Assembly: GCF_014193255.1 (NCBI RefSeq) | Contig: NZ_JACHZB010000002.1 | Location: forward strand, 1 to 64,000 | Direction of reading: 5' to 3' | DNA: 64,000 bases | DNA from: Rhizobium sp. BK196 | GTDB taxonomy: Bacteria > Pseudomonadota > Alphaproteobacteria > Rhizobiales > Rhizobiaceae | Shown: positions 53,133-62,066 of the stretch, in pieces | Layout: each line of letters opens with the position of its first letter | How positions within the stretch are numbered: the stretch's first letter is position 1 | Program-made: the position numbers and the translations under genes | Notes under the pieces: generated by a model | The model's input: the letters and a program-made list of their open reading frames with translations, nothing else | The model's database searches: none | Told to the model about the DNA's origin: nothing

Positions 53133-54410
53133 ATGACCCGCATCACCGACCTCCGCGTTGTCGACCTTCGCTTTCCCACCTCGCAAAGTCTCGATGGTTC
53201 AGATGCGATGAACCCGGATCCGGATTATTCCGCCGCCTATGTGATCCTGGAAACCGACAAGCCCGGGCTTGCCGGCCACGGCCTGACCTTTACCATCGGC
53301 CGCGGCAACGACATTTGCTGTGCGGCGATCGAAGCGATGCGGCATCTCGTCGTCGGCACCGAACTTTCAAACGTGATCGCTCACCCCGGCAAATATTGGC
53401 GGCATCTGACCAGCGACAGCCAGCTTCGGTGGATCGGCCCTGAAAAGGGCGCGATCCATCTGGCGACCGGCGCGATCGTCAACGCCGTTTGGGATCTGCT
53501 TGCCAAGGAGGCGGGCAAACCAGTCTGGCGCATCGTTGCAGACATGCCGGCCGAGGAGATCGCCGATATCGTCGATTACCGCTACCTCACCGACGTGCTG
53601 ACGCGCGATGAGGCGATCGCCATCCTCAGACAAGCCGAGCCCGGCAAGGCGGCGCGCATCGCCACGCTCGAAAAGGAAGGGTATGCTTGCTACACGACCT
53701 CGGCCGGCTGGCTCGGCTACGAGGACGAGAAGCTGCGCCGGCTCTGCCAGGAGGCGATCGATGCTGGCTTCAACCACATCAAGATGAAGGTCGGCCGCGA
53801 TCTGGAAGACGATATCCGCCGCTTGAGGATTGCCCGCGAGGTGATCGGTCCAGATCGTTACCTGATGATCGACGCCAACCAGGTCTGGGAGGTCGGCCAG
53901 GCGATCGACTGGGTCAAGCAGCTTTCCTTCGCAAAGCCTTTCTTCATCGAAGAGCCGACGAGCCCCGACGATGTCGCCGGCCACCGCAAGATCCGCCAGG
54001 GCATTTCCCCGGTGAAGGTCGCGACCGGCGAGATGTGCCAGAACCGTATCATGTTCAAGCAGTTCATCGCCGAGGGCGCGATCGACATCGTGCAGATCGA
54101 TTCCTGCCGCATGGGCGGGCTGAACGAAGTGCTGGCGGTGCTGCTGGTGGCGGCCAAATTCGGCCTGCCGGTCTGGCCGCACGCCGGCGGTGTCGGGCTC
54201 TGCGAATATGTGCAACACCTGTCGATGATCGATTACGTGGCGGTATCAGGCACCAAGGATGGCCGCGTCATCGAATATGTCGACCACCTGCATGAACATT
54301 TCCTCGATCCCTGCATCATCAAGGACGCGGCCTATATGCCGCCGACCCGACCCGGGTTCTCAATCGAGATGAAGCCGGCCTCGATTGCCGGTTACACATT
54401 CAGCGGCTAG
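53133..54410 (+). CDS. L-fuconate dehydratase (enolase superfamily)
   Basis: 425 residues, the family's usual length. [20 protein letters not shown] with [12 protein letters not shown] at the start, [29 protein letters not shown] (Lys pair K-x-K), [10 protein letters not shown] and [10 protein letters not shown] (metal Asp/Glu), ATGEMCQNR, and [17 protein letters not shown] (acid/base His). It dehydrates L-fuconate to 2-keto-3-deoxy-L-fuconate. Upstream L-fucose dehydrogenase and downstream cleavage genes are not in the window. Confidence 0.92.
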   Translation: MTRITDLRVVDLRFPTSQSLDGSDAMNPDPDYSAAYVILETDKPGLAGHGLTFTIGRGNDICCAAIEAMRHLVVGTELSNVIAHPGKYWRHLTSDSQLRWIGPEKGAIHLATGAIVNAVWDLLAKEAGKPVWRIVADMPAEEIADIVDYRYLTDVLTRDEAIAILRQAEPGKAARIATLEKEGYACYTTSAGWLGYEDEKLRRLCQEAIDAGFNHIKMKVGRDLEDDIRRLRIAREVIGPDRYLMIDANQVWEVGQAIDWVKQLSFAKPFFIEEPTSPDDVAGHRKIRQGISPVKVATGEMCQNRIMFKQFIAEGAIDIVQIDSCRMGGLNEVLAVLLVAAKFGLPVWPHAGGVGLCEYVQHLSMIDYVAVSGTKDGRVIEYVDHLHEHFLDPCIIKDAAYMPPTRPGFSIEMKPASIAGYTFSG

Positions 54411-55139
54411 GGCGGGCGGCATCACGTCTTCTCGGCTGTCCGCTGGGGATAGGGCAATGCCGGTTATTGCGGAAACATCCCGGATCCTTTATAAGTTTGA
54501 TCTACGAAGACGGGCTTGAAAGAGCCCACTTCGCGTGCTTCGGCAGCGTATTTCGCGTGTTCCTAACGCGCTGGTTTTTCATACATCTTTCATCGAAACG
54601 GAATCAAATAGACAGATTGATTCCGCCACAGACCTGTCCAATTTCCGGTACGCCCAACCACCGACAAAAGATGTCAGAGAGACTTTTTATCAGATCGGCG
54701 TTCCAGACAGACGTGATCTCGTCTTCCGGATTTCGAAACAGGCGCTCTTTGTCTTCGACGACGCCTCAGAGGATTGAGGCAATAAGGCCCTCGTCCCTTT
54801 GGTCATCACATCCTTTGCCGGCAAAGATTAGGAATCGGTAATAGCTGATTCTTCTCAATGGGATGCGCCAGGGACCGTCTGCCGGATCAAAACATCGGCT
54901 TTGCCGCAGCGATCGCAAAAATGATATGAGGATGGCACAGCATGGCAAGGCGAATTGAATTTCTGTTAACTATCGGAGATATCAGCGGAAATTGTAATCC
55001 TTCTGTCGTAAACTCATGATCGCGACCGCTGCCGCCAAAGCCTTGATCTGCTGGAGTAGCTTGCCAGAATCGCTCCGATCGGTAATCGTCACGGATAAAC
55101 AGCCGTTTCTGGTGTTTTTCCGTGATGAAAGATTAGAGC
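54411..55139. other. 729-base interval, mostly non-coding
   Basis: Lies between the fuconate dehydratase and repA. It holds the short frame listed at 54535-54777 and the repA promoter region (AT-rich around 54955-55020). Nothing else recognised. Confidence 0.45.
54535..54777 (+). CDS. possible 80-residue gene fragment
   Basis: A GTG-started frame ending FYQIGVPDRRDLVFRISKQA-LFVFDDASED. The C-terminal half is protein-like with a well-formed acidic end. There is no clear ribosome site and the N-terminal codons look arbitrary, so this may be the 3' remnant of a longer gene. Family not recognised. Confidence 0.3.
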   Translation: MLRQRISRVPNALVFHTSFIETESNRQIDSATDLSNFRYAQPPTKDVRETFYQIGVPDRRDLVFRISKQALFVFDDASED

Positions 55140-56360
55140 GTGAGCAAGCCACAAAGGACTTCTCGGACCCTTCAACGTAGCGTCGACGAGACGATCGGCG
55201 CTCATGCGTCGACGATCAGTTCGCAGTTGCAGGCGATCAGCGAAGCCCTGTTTCCGCCGACCGCGAGCAAGACGCTGCGCCGCTTTACCTCCGGCGAGGC
55301 GGCCAAGCTGATCGGCGTCTCGGATTCGACCTTGCGCAAGATGACGCTTGCCGGCGAAGGCCCGCAGCCCGATGTCGGCAGCAACGGCCGGCGCCTCTAT
55401 TCCCTGCGTCAGCTCAACGAACTGCGCGCCCTGCTTGCCGCGTCCGCCCGCGGCCGCGAGGCGCATGATTTCCTGCCGCGCCGCAAAGAGAACGAACATC
55501 TTCAGGTCATCGCCGTCACCAACTTCAAGGGCGGATCGGGCAAGACCACGACATCCGTACATCTGGCGCAATATCTTGCGCTGCAGGGTTACCGCGTGCT
55601 CGCTCTCGATCTCGATCCGCAGGCCAGCATGTCAGCGATGCTCGGCGTCATGCCGGAAACGGATGTCCGTTCGAACGAGACACTCTACGCAGCGATCCGC
55701 TACGACGAGGAGCGACGTCCCCTCTCAGAAGTCGTGCGCAAGACCTATTTCGATGGCCTTGATCTCATCCCCGGCAATCTCGAACTCATGGAATTCGAGC
55801 ACACGACGCCGCGCGCGCTGATGCGCGGCTCCCGGGATGGCGAGGGCGTGTTCTTCATGCGCGTGGCCAAGGCGCTCGACGATGTCGCCGAGAACTATGA
55901 TGTCGTGGTCCTCGATTGCCCGCCGCAGCTCGGATATTTGACGCTGAGCGGTCTTTGTGCCGCGACCTCGATGATCGTCACGGTACATCCGCAGATGCTG
56001 GATGTGGCCTCCATGAGCCAGTTCCTGCTGATGACGCATGACCTTCTTTCCGTCGTGCGCGAAGCCGGCGGCGAGCTCAACTACGATTTCATTCGATATC
56101 TGCTCACTCGATACGAACCTCAGGATGCGCCGCAGACGAAGGTGGCGGCTCTCCTACGCAATCTGTTTGATGATCACGTCATGATCAATGCGATGGTGAA
56201 ATCGGCAGCGGTGTCCGATGCCGGCCTCACCAAGCAGACGCTTTATGAGATCGGCCGCGAGAACCTGACGCGCTCGACCTACGACCGCGCGATGGAAGCC
56301 CTCGATGCCGTCAACGGAGAGGTCGAGACGCTGATCCGGCAAGCATGGGGGCGCATATGA
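55140..56360 (+). CDS. repA: RepA, ParA-family partition ATPase of repABC
   Basis: 406 residues from a GTG, the only start available because a TAG lies two codons upstream. HTH region TSGEAAKLIGVSDSTLRKMT; Walker A FKGGSGKTTTSVHLAQYLAL; LALDLDPQASMSAMLGV; DVVVLDCPPQLGYLTLSGL; SMSQFLLMTHDLLSVVREAG. It drives plasmid segregation and autorepresses the operon with RepB. Clearly different from the RepA at 17866 (for example Gly instead of Ala in Walker A), so the two partition systems are probably compatible. Confidence 0.95.
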   Translation: MSKPQRTSRTLQRSVDETIGAHASTISSQLQAISEALFPPTASKTLRRFTSGEAAKLIGVSDSTLRKMTLAGEGPQPDVGSNGRRLYSLRQLNELRALLAASARGREAHDFLPRRKENEHLQVIAVTNFKGGSGKTTTSVHLAQYLALQGYRVLALDLDPQASMSAMLGVMPETDVRSNETLYAAIRYDEERRPLSEVVRKTYFDGLDLIPGNLELMEFEHTTPRALMRGSRDGEGVFFMRVAKALDDVAENYDVVVLDCPPQLGYLTLSGLCAATSMIVTVHPQMLDVASMSQFLLMTHDLLSVVREAGGELNYDFIRYLLTRYEPQDAPQTKVAALLRNLFDDHVMINAMVKSAAVSDAGLTKQTLYEIGRENLTRSTYDRAMEALDAVNGEVETLIRQAWGRI

Positions 56361-56412
56361 CGTTCTGCCTCGTCGACGGCGATTTTTCCGGTTTCTTCGA
56401 GACGACCGCCCT

Positions 56413-56428
56413 GTTGGGAGCTCCCAAC
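56413..56428. promoter_or_regulatory. parS: parS site (type 2, copy 1)
   Basis: GTTGGGAGCTCCCAAC matches GTT-N4-GC-N4-AAC. The symmetry extends to 24 bp (56409-56432, CCCT...AGGG). It lies in the repA-repB gap. Confidence 0.85.
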
Positions 56429-56491
56429 AGGGGTTACCGCCGTTTGTGCACTTTCCTGACATCCCTCCGTCCATCGGCAGCCCATAAGCGC

Positions 56492-56507
56492 GTTGGGAGC
56501 TCCCAAC
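56492..56507. promoter_or_regulatory. parS: parS site (type 2, copy 2)
   Basis: GTTGGGAGCTCCCAAC is identical to the site at 56413, 79 bases apart (about 7.5 helical turns). It lies 47 bases before the repB start. Confidence 0.85.
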
Positions 56508-56553
56508 TGCGCTCTTTCGGCTTGCCGGCATCCGACTGGAAAGGAGAGAGTTG

Positions 56554-57546
56554 ATGAGCCGACGCGATACCGTCAATTCGATCTTCATGCGCAAGGCCGA
56601 TACGCCGACGCCATCTGCCGGTGTCGAGAAGAATCCGGACCGCGTGCGCACCGGCGCCGTCTCGGCCATGGGTGCATCACTGCAGGAAATGACCGAAGCG
56701 GCGCGCTCTGCCGGCCGGCTGCAGGCGCAGATTTCCTCTGGCTTCCACGTTCTGGACATCGAACCGTCGGATATTTCCAACTCCTCGATCAGCGACCGCA
56801 TCCCGGTGGAGCGCGATGCTGATTTCGATGCGCTGGCAAAAAGCATTTCCGAGCACGGCCAGAAGGTGCCGATCCTGGTCCGTCCCGACCCTGAAAAGGA
56901 GGGGCACTACCAGATCGCTTACGGCCGTCGCCGCCTGCGTGCGGCCGCAAAGCTTGGGCTGAAGGTCAAGGCAATCGTTCAGAACTTGAGCGACAACGAA
57001 CTGGTGATTGCCCAGGGCAAGGAAAATCTCGACCGGCAGGATCTCTCCTTCATCGAGAAGGCGCTGTTTGCCCTTCGTCTGGAAGAAGCCGGTTACCCAC
57101 GTGATGTCATTATGGCGGCACTGTCGACCGACAAGGCCGATCTCAGCCGTTACATCTCTGTCGCCCGAGGCATACCACAGACCCTGATCCTGGCGATCGG
57201 CCCGGCGCCGAAGGCAGGTCGCGCACGTTGGTTGGCTCTCGTCGATGCCGTTTCTTCCGCGCCCAAGAAGGTCGAAGCGATCATCGAGGGCGAAGCCTTT
57301 GCCAATCTCGACAGCGATCAGCGCTTGCAACACCTGCTGTCGAAGATGGCGGTGCGCGATGCCAAGAAGGCGACAGGCGAGATCTGGAAAACACGGCAAG
57401 GACAGAGGGCAGCGCAAATCGAGCGCTCCGGCAACAAGACACGCATTACCTTTGACGAACGCATGGTGCCTGAATTTGCCGAGTATCTCACGACCCGGCT
57501 GGATGAACTCTTCGAGGAGTTCGGCGCCGTCAGGTCACAACGATAA
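56554..57546 (+). CDS. repB: RepB, ParB-family partition protein of repABC
   Basis: 330 residues from the ATG giving MSRRDTVNSIFMRKADTPTP, preceded by AAGGAGAG. FDALAKSISEHGQKVPILVR, GHYQIAYGRRRLRAAAKLGL, ENLDRQDLSFIEKALFALRL and the HTH KADLSRYISVARGIPQ are as in other RepB proteins. It binds the type 2 parS sites. The C-terminal dimerisation region is EYLTTRLDELFEEFG. Confidence 0.95.
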   Translation: MSRRDTVNSIFMRKADTPTPSAGVEKNPDRVRTGAVSAMGASLQEMTEAARSAGRLQAQISSGFHVLDIEPSDISNSSISDRIPVERDADFDALAKSISEHGQKVPILVRPDPEKEGHYQIAYGRRRLRAAAKLGLKVKAIVQNLSDNELVIAQGKENLDRQDLSFIEKALFALRLEEAGYPRDVIMAALSTDKADLSRYISVARGIPQTLILAIGPAPKAGRARWLALVDAVSSAPKKVEAIIEGEAFANLDSDQRLQHLLSKMAVRDAKKATGEIWKTRQGQRAAQIERSGNKTRITFDERMVPEFAEYLTTRLDELFEEFGAVRSQR

Positions 57547-57611
57547 CTGCTGGCAGGCTGAGGCCTGCTGATGAAGATTTGACTGTTAGGAAAAGGAGCC
57601 AATAGGCAAAG

Positions 57612-57643
57612 AAAAAGGCCCCCGAACAAAACATCCGGAAGCC
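57612..57643 (-). terminator. ctRNA intrinsic terminator
   Basis: 8-bp stem with an 11-base loop followed by five T on the minus strand. The same element, read on the plus strand, is part of the repC leader and could form the regulatory stem there. Confidence 0.65.
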
Positions 57644-57660
57644 CTCTTCTCTCGTTTAGC
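57612..57660 (-). ncRNA. counter-transcribed RNA (ctRNA, incA-type) in repB-repC gap
   Basis: On the minus strand, TTGACA (57690-57695), a 17-base spacer and GATTCT (57667-57672) form a promoter. About 7 bases later transcription would start near 57660. A GGCTTCCG/CGGGGGCC hairpin (57617-57643, with two G-U pairs) followed by TTTTT (57612-57616) forms an intrinsic terminator. The predicted RNA is about 50 nt, the size known for ctRNAs of repABC plasmids, which pair with the repC leader and limit RepC synthesis. The exact ends are estimates. Confidence 0.75.
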
Positions 57661-57666
57661 ACCCAG

Positions 57667-57695
57667 AGAATCGCACTTCCCGGAATCACTGTCAA
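57667..57695 (-). promoter_or_regulatory. ctRNA promoter
   Basis: Minus-strand TTGACA, 17-base spacer, GATTCT. A consensus -35 box is unusual in this window, which fits the strong constitutive expression expected of a ctRNA. Confidence 0.65.
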
Positions 57696-57755
57696 GGTTT
57701 TTGAACGCCGTTTTGGCGGGCGCTGATGATTTGCCTTTGTATAAGGTGAACCACA

Positions 57756-58967
57756 ATGGATACGGGATTTGTTACGACGCCATTCGGGCGGCGGCCGATG
57801 TCGCTTGCCTTGATGAAAGGTCAGCTTCAGGCCGAATCGGTTAAAGCAAGTAGGTCTGTCGACAAGTGGAAAGTCTTCCGCAACATCTGCGAAGCGCGTC
57901 CGCTGCTCGGCATTTCAGACCGTACGCTCGCCGTGCTGAATGCCCTTCTCTCTTTTTATCCCGAGAGCCATCTCTCCGGTGAGGCGAGCATGATCGTCTT
58001 TCCGTCTAACCGGCAATTGATGGTGCGGGCGCACGGCATCGCCGTCACCACGCTGCGCCGACACCTAGCCGCCCTGGTCGATGCCGGGCTTGTTATCCGC
58101 AAGGACAGCGCCAATGGAAAACGTTTTGCGCGCCGCAAGACCTCTGGTGAGGTAGAAGATGCCTATGGCTTCAGCCTAGTGCCGCTTCTTGCCCGCAGCG
58201 AGGAACTCGCCGCCATGGCTCAAAAGATCGAGACTGACCGGATGACACTCCGACGTGCGCGTGAGCGTCTGACGATCTGCCGTCGTGATGTTCGCAAACT
58301 TATCGATGCTGCACTCGACGAAGGCGTTCCCGGCAACTGGAACGACATCGAGGCTGCCTATACCCGCCACCTCGCATGTCTGCCCCGCAATCCTGACGCT
58401 TCTGCTCTGGACGGCGTGCGCCTGAAGCTCGAAGACCTTCGCGCCGACTTGGTCAATCTGTTGACGCGCTTCGATAATTCCAAAAAAATGAGCGCCAGTG
58501 TGGTCCAAAATGAACCGCACATACAGAATTCAGATAAAGACTCTCTTGAATTAGAATCTTCACCGACGGTGCAAGAGGACACGCTGCCACCAGCAACGGA
58601 AAAGGCTCACTCAACCGGACCCCAGAAAATCTTCCCTCTCGCCCTCGTTCTGCAGGCCTGCCCCCAGATCAATGATTACGCTCAAGGAGGATCGATCACC
58701 GGCTGGCGAGATCTCGTTACCGCAGCCGTTACCGTCCGCTCCATGCTCGGGATAACCCCGGAGACCTATGAGACAGCTTGCGGTACCCTCGGCCGCGAAA
58801 ACGCCGCTATCGTCATCGCCTGCATGCTCGAACGGGCAACCCATATCAACTCGCCTGGCGGCTATCTGCGTGACCTGGCACGCAAGGGAGCGCGAGGAGA
58901 GTTCTCTCTTGGTCCGATGCTGATGGCTCTCGTACGCCATAACAAGCCGGTTTCGCAGAGGGCCTGA
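57756..58967 (+). CDS. repC: RepC replication initiator
   Basis: 403 residues. It starts MDTGFVTTPFGRRPMSLALM, with KVFRNICEARPLLGISDRTL, LAVLNALLSFYPE, VFPSNRQLMVRAHGIAVTTL and RRHLAALVDAGLVIRKDS as the conserved N-terminal DNA-binding domain of RepC. A variable linker (about residues 245-290) is followed by the C-terminal domain (GWRDLVTAAVTVRSMLGITP, INSPGGYLRDLARKG). It is the essential initiator and acts at an origin inside its own gene. The preceding gap encodes the ctRNA that controls it. Confidence 0.95.
   Translation: MDTGFVTTPFGRRPMSLALMKGQLQAESVKASRSVDKWKVFRNICEARPLLGISDRTLAVLNALLSFYPESHLSGEASMIVFPSNRQLMVRAHGIAVTTLRRHLAALVDAGLVIRKDSANGKRFARRKTSGEVEDAYGFSLVPLLARSEELAAMAQKIETDRMTLRRARERLTICRRDVRKLIDAALDEGVPGNWNDIEAAYTRHLACLPRNPDASALDGVRLKLEDLRADLVNLLTRFDNSKKMSASVVQNEPHIQNSDKDSLELESSPTVQEDTLPPATEKAHSTGPQKIFPLALVLQACPQINDYAQGGSITGWRDLVTAAVTVRSMLGITPETYETACGTLGRENAAIVIACMLERATHINSPGGYLRDLARKGARGEFSLGPMLMALVRHNKPVSQRA
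58471..58562. other. oriV: AT-rich segment within repC, probable origin of replication
   Basis: A markedly AT-rich block (including CAAAAAAATG, CATACAGAATTCAGATAAAG and GAATTAGAATCTT) inside the otherwise GC-rich repC gene, coding for its variable linker. In repABC plasmids the origin lies within repC at such an AT-rich region; the assignment is from that knowledge. Confidence 0.5.
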
Positions 58968-59303
58968 AGCGCCTGAGCATGATATCTGCCTGTCGCCACT
59001 GTCATTTGCACGGGGGATAGCCACAGGGAGTGATTTTGGTGCCCTCAACAGGAGGGTTGGAAGACGTATCCGCATGGCGGGAAAGGACAGGTGGCGGAAA
59101 CGAACTCGGCTTTAACTTCCATGACCGTATGATATTCGTGTTGTTTCAATTGGTTGCGTGAAGCGCTGTTCCGAGAACCGGTGGCCGAATTGCCGCAACT
59201 GCCTGAGAAACAACGCATAAAGCGCTTCCCGGCCGGAAAGGGTCGTTGACGTGAATTGGCCCGAGACGGTAGGGCAAGGCAGGCCGTCGAAGGCCAAAAG
59301 AAT
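58968..59303. other. non-coding stretch after repC
   Basis: 336 bases with no gene recognised; only short frames, mostly on the minus strand. Presumably it contains the promoter of the sugar transferase gene. Confidence 0.4.
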
Positions 59304-59885
59304 GTGCGAAAGACGAGGACGGACTTGAAGCGGGCAGCGGATCTTTTCCTGGCTCTGGCAGCATCCCTGATCCTGATCGTTCCGATCGGGATCGTGGCAC
59401 TTTGCGTACGCCTGACCTCACCGGGGCCGGTGCTTTACTGGTCGAACCGAGTGGGGCGCCGCAACGAGATATTCCGGATGCCGAAATTCCGCAGCATGCG
59501 GATCGACACGCCGACGGTCGCCACGCATCTGCTCGACGACCCTTCCCGCTATTTGACGCCGATCGGCGGCTTCTTGCGCAAGTCGAGCCTCGATGAACTG
59601 CCGCAGCTCTGGTGTATCCTGAAGGGTGAGATGAGCTTCGTCGGCCCGCGCCCGGCGCTCTACAATCAGGACGATCTTATCGCACTTCGGACGGCAGAAG
59701 GTGTCGATGCTTTGCTGCCGGGACTGACAGGGTGGGCGCAGGTCAATGGACGCGACGAACTGCCGATCCCCGAAAAGGTGAAGTTCGACGTCGATTACCT
59801 GCAGCGCCGCTCGTTCCTCATGGATATGCGCATCCTGGCAATGACCGTCGGCAAGGTATTGGGCAGCAAGGGCATAACCCATTGA
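59304..59885 (+). CDS. bacterial sugar transferase (PglC/WcaJ-type phosphoglycosyl transferase)
   Basis: 193 residues from a GTG ([20 protein letters not shown]); a TTG 16 codons upstream is possible. One re-entrant hydrophobic segment (residues 11-33), then [40 protein letters not shown] (catalytic D-E), [16 protein letters not shown] and [16 protein letters not shown]. This monotopic family moves a sugar phosphate from a UDP-sugar to undecaprenyl phosphate, starting an exopolysaccharide, O-antigen or glycoprotein glycan. The following dehydratase gene probably makes its substrate. Confidence 0.9.
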   Translation: MRKTRTDLKRAADLFLALAASLILIVPIGIVALCVRLTSPGPVLYWSNRVGRRNEIFRMPKFRSMRIDTPTVATHLLDDPSRYLTPIGGFLRKSSLDELPQLWCILKGEMSFVGPRPALYNQDDLIALRTAEGVDALLPGLTGWAQVNGRDELPIPEKVKFDVDYLQRRSFLMDMRILAMTVGKVLGSKGITH

Positions 59886-59988
59886 GGCTACAAGCTAAGG
59901 TTATGAACAGGTTGCGTGCGCGACCACCGATTATTTCGGTTGCACTTAAGGTCGAAAAGGACAAGAAGAAATCAGGCTGGAATGATGG

Positions 59989-61998
59989 ATGGGCAGTATA
60001 AACATGCATGATGATCCTTCACATGACGGATCAAAGACCAGCCAGTCCTGGATGTCGATGCAGGCACTGGTCGGGCCGCTCTTGGCGATGCCACGTCCGG
60101 CCAAGCGTATTCTTGCGCTGATCGTCGATTCCAGCCTTTGTGTTCTGACCATCTGGCTTGCCTATTGTTTCCGCCTGAACGAATGGACGGTGCTGACCGG
60201 GGTGCAGTGGCTCGCGGTTCTCGTATCGCTGTGTCTGGCCCTGCCGATCTTCGTCGTCATGGGCATGTACCGGGCGATCTTCCGCTATGCCGGCATTGCC
60301 GCTTTCCTGGCAGTGCTGAAGGCGATTGCGATCTATGGCGTTGCCTTTGCCACCATTTTCACCGCGCTTAGCGTTCCCGGCATTCCGCGTACCGTCGGCA
60401 TCCTGCAGCCTTTCCTGTTGCTGATCGCAATCGGCCTTTCGCGCCTCGGCATCCGCTACTGGCTTGGCGACACCTATCAGCGCATCCTGCACAAGGGCGC
60501 GATGGCAAAGGTGCTGATCTATGGCGCGGGCAGTTCCGGCCGGCAACTGGCCGCTGCACTGACAAACAGTGCAGAGCTCAATGTCGTCGGTTATCTCGAT
60601 GATGATCCGAAGCTCAAAGGCGGCATCATGGGCGGCCTGCCGATCTATGATCCCTCCGACCTGACCGAACTGGTCCAGACGCTGAATGTCCATAACGTGC
60701 TTCTGGCTTTGCCATCGGCATCGCGCCAGCGCCGCAACGAGATCCTCGAGCAAATCCGCAAGGCGCGGGTGAACGTCCGCACGCTGCCGGATATGACGGC
60801 ACTTGCGCAGGGCCGTATTGCCGTTTCGGATATCCGCGAACTCGAAATCGAAGACCTGCTCGGCCGCGAGGCCGTGGCGCCGCGCCAGGAATTGCTCGAC
60901 AAGGCCACACTCGGCAAGGTCGTGATGGTGACAGGGGCCGGCGGCTCGATCGGCAGTGAGCTCTGCCGCCAGATCCTACGCAGCAGCCCGACTCATCTCA
61001 TCCTCGTCGAGCAGAACGAATACGCCCTTTATGCGATCCACGGCGAGCTGCAGAAGCTTTCGGAAGTGTACGAGCAGCAGAAGGTGCAGATCGTGCCGAT
61101 CCTCTGTTCGGTGCGTGACCGCGACCGCATGGAACACATCATCATGAGCTGGCGCCCGCAGGCGCTCTATCATGCAGCTGCCTACAAACATGTGCCGCTC
61201 GTCGAGCAGAATGCGGTAGAAGGCATCAAGAACAATGTCATGGGCACGCTGATCACAGCACAGGCTGCCGAAAAATACGGTGTGTCGAACTTCGTGCTGA
61301 TCAGCACCGACAAGGCGGTGAGGCCGACCAACGTAATGGGCGCCAGCAAGCGCCTTGCCGAAATGGTGCTGCAGGCGCTTTCTGCCGAACGGGCGGCCAA
61401 CCGCACCCACACTAATTTCTCCATGGTCCGCTTCGGCAATGTGCTGGGTTCCTCCGGTTCCGTCGTGCCTCTGTTTCGCCAACAGATCCGGGATGGCGGG
61501 CCGGTGACCCTGACGCATCCCGATATTACCCGCTACTTCATGACGATCTCGGAGGCTTCTCAGCTCGTCATCCAGGCCGGGGCCATGGCCGATGGCGGCG
61601 ATGTCTTCCTGCTCGATATGGGCGAACCGGTGCGCATTGCCGATCTAGCGCGCCGGATGATCGATCTTTCCGGCCTGACGGTGCGCAGTGAGGATAATCC
61701 TGAAGGCGATATCGAGCTTTCGGTCACCGGTCTCAGGCCCGGCGAAAAGCTCTACGAAGAACTGCTGATCGGCGACAATCCCGAGACGACGCAGCATCCC
61801 CGCATCATGAAGGCGCGCGAGGATTTCCTCTCCTGGCCGGAACTTTCCAAACGCCTTAGGGCACTCGATGCAGCGCTGGATCGCAACGACATACCGGCCG
61901 CCCGCCTGATGCTTGCCGAACTCGTCTCCGGCTATGCCTCGACCGGCGAGGTGACCGATCTGGCGCTGAGTGCTGCTGAGGCCAATACGGCCGCGTAG
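59989..61998 (+). CDS. FlaA1/PglF/CapD-type nucleotide-sugar 4,6-dehydratase
   Basis: 669 residues (or 664 from a second ATG at 60004). Four N-terminal membrane segments lie at about residues 40-60, 73-93, 102-125 and 136-150. A first Rossmann-like domain follows (KVLIYGAGSSGRQLAAALTN), then the SDR catalytic domain: VMVTGAGGSIGSELCRQILR, YHAAAYKHVPLVEQN, LISTDKAVRPTNVMGASKRL and MVRFGNVLGSSGSVVPLFRQ. The S-T-D-K...K arrangement is that of the large FlaA1/WbpM/PglF enzymes acting on UDP-GlcNAc. Together with the preceding transferase it resembles the pglF-pglC pair used for di-N-acetyl-bacillosamine-type sugars. Confidence 0.9.
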   Translation: MGSINMHDDPSHDGSKTSQSWMSMQALVGPLLAMPRPAKRILALIVDSSLCVLTIWLAYCFRLNEWTVLTGVQWLAVLVSLCLALPIFVVMGMYRAIFRYAGIAAFLAVLKAIAIYGVAFATIFTALSVPGIPRTVGILQPFLLLIAIGLSRLGIRYWLGDTYQRILHKGAMAKVLIYGAGSSGRQLAAALTNSAELNVVGYLDDDPKLKGGIMGGLPIYDPSDLTELVQTLNVHNVLLALPSASRQRRNEILEQIRKARVNVRTLPDMTALAQGRIAVSDIRELEIEDLLGREAVAPRQELLDKATLGKVVMVTGAGGSIGSELCRQILRSSPTHLILVEQNEYALYAIHGELQKLSEVYEQQKVQIVPILCSVRDRDRMEHIIMSWRPQALYHAAAYKHVPLVEQNAVEGIKNNVMGTLITAQAAEKYGVSNFVLISTDKAVRPTNVMGASKRLAEMVLQALSAERAANRTHTNFSMVRFGNVLGSSGSVVPLFRQQIRDGGPVTLTHPDITRYFMTISEASQLVIQAGAMADGGDVFLLDMGEPVRIADLARRMIDLSGLTVRSEDNPEGDIELSVTGLRPGEKLYEELLIGDNPETTQHPRIMKAREDFLSWPELSKRLRALDAALDRNDIPAARLMLAELVSGYASTGEVTDLALSAAEANTAA

Positions 61999-62066
61999 TC
62001 GGAGCCTGGCTTTGTGCCGGGCTTCTTCGAAATGTTCGTCCGCTTCCCGTTCGGTCGGAAAGTCGC

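Noticed and set aside
59898..59999. 32-codon frame MNRLRARPPIISVALK... overlapping the dehydratase start
   Set aside because: No convincing ribosome site and overlap with the next gene start; probably chance, although a leader peptide cannot be excluded.
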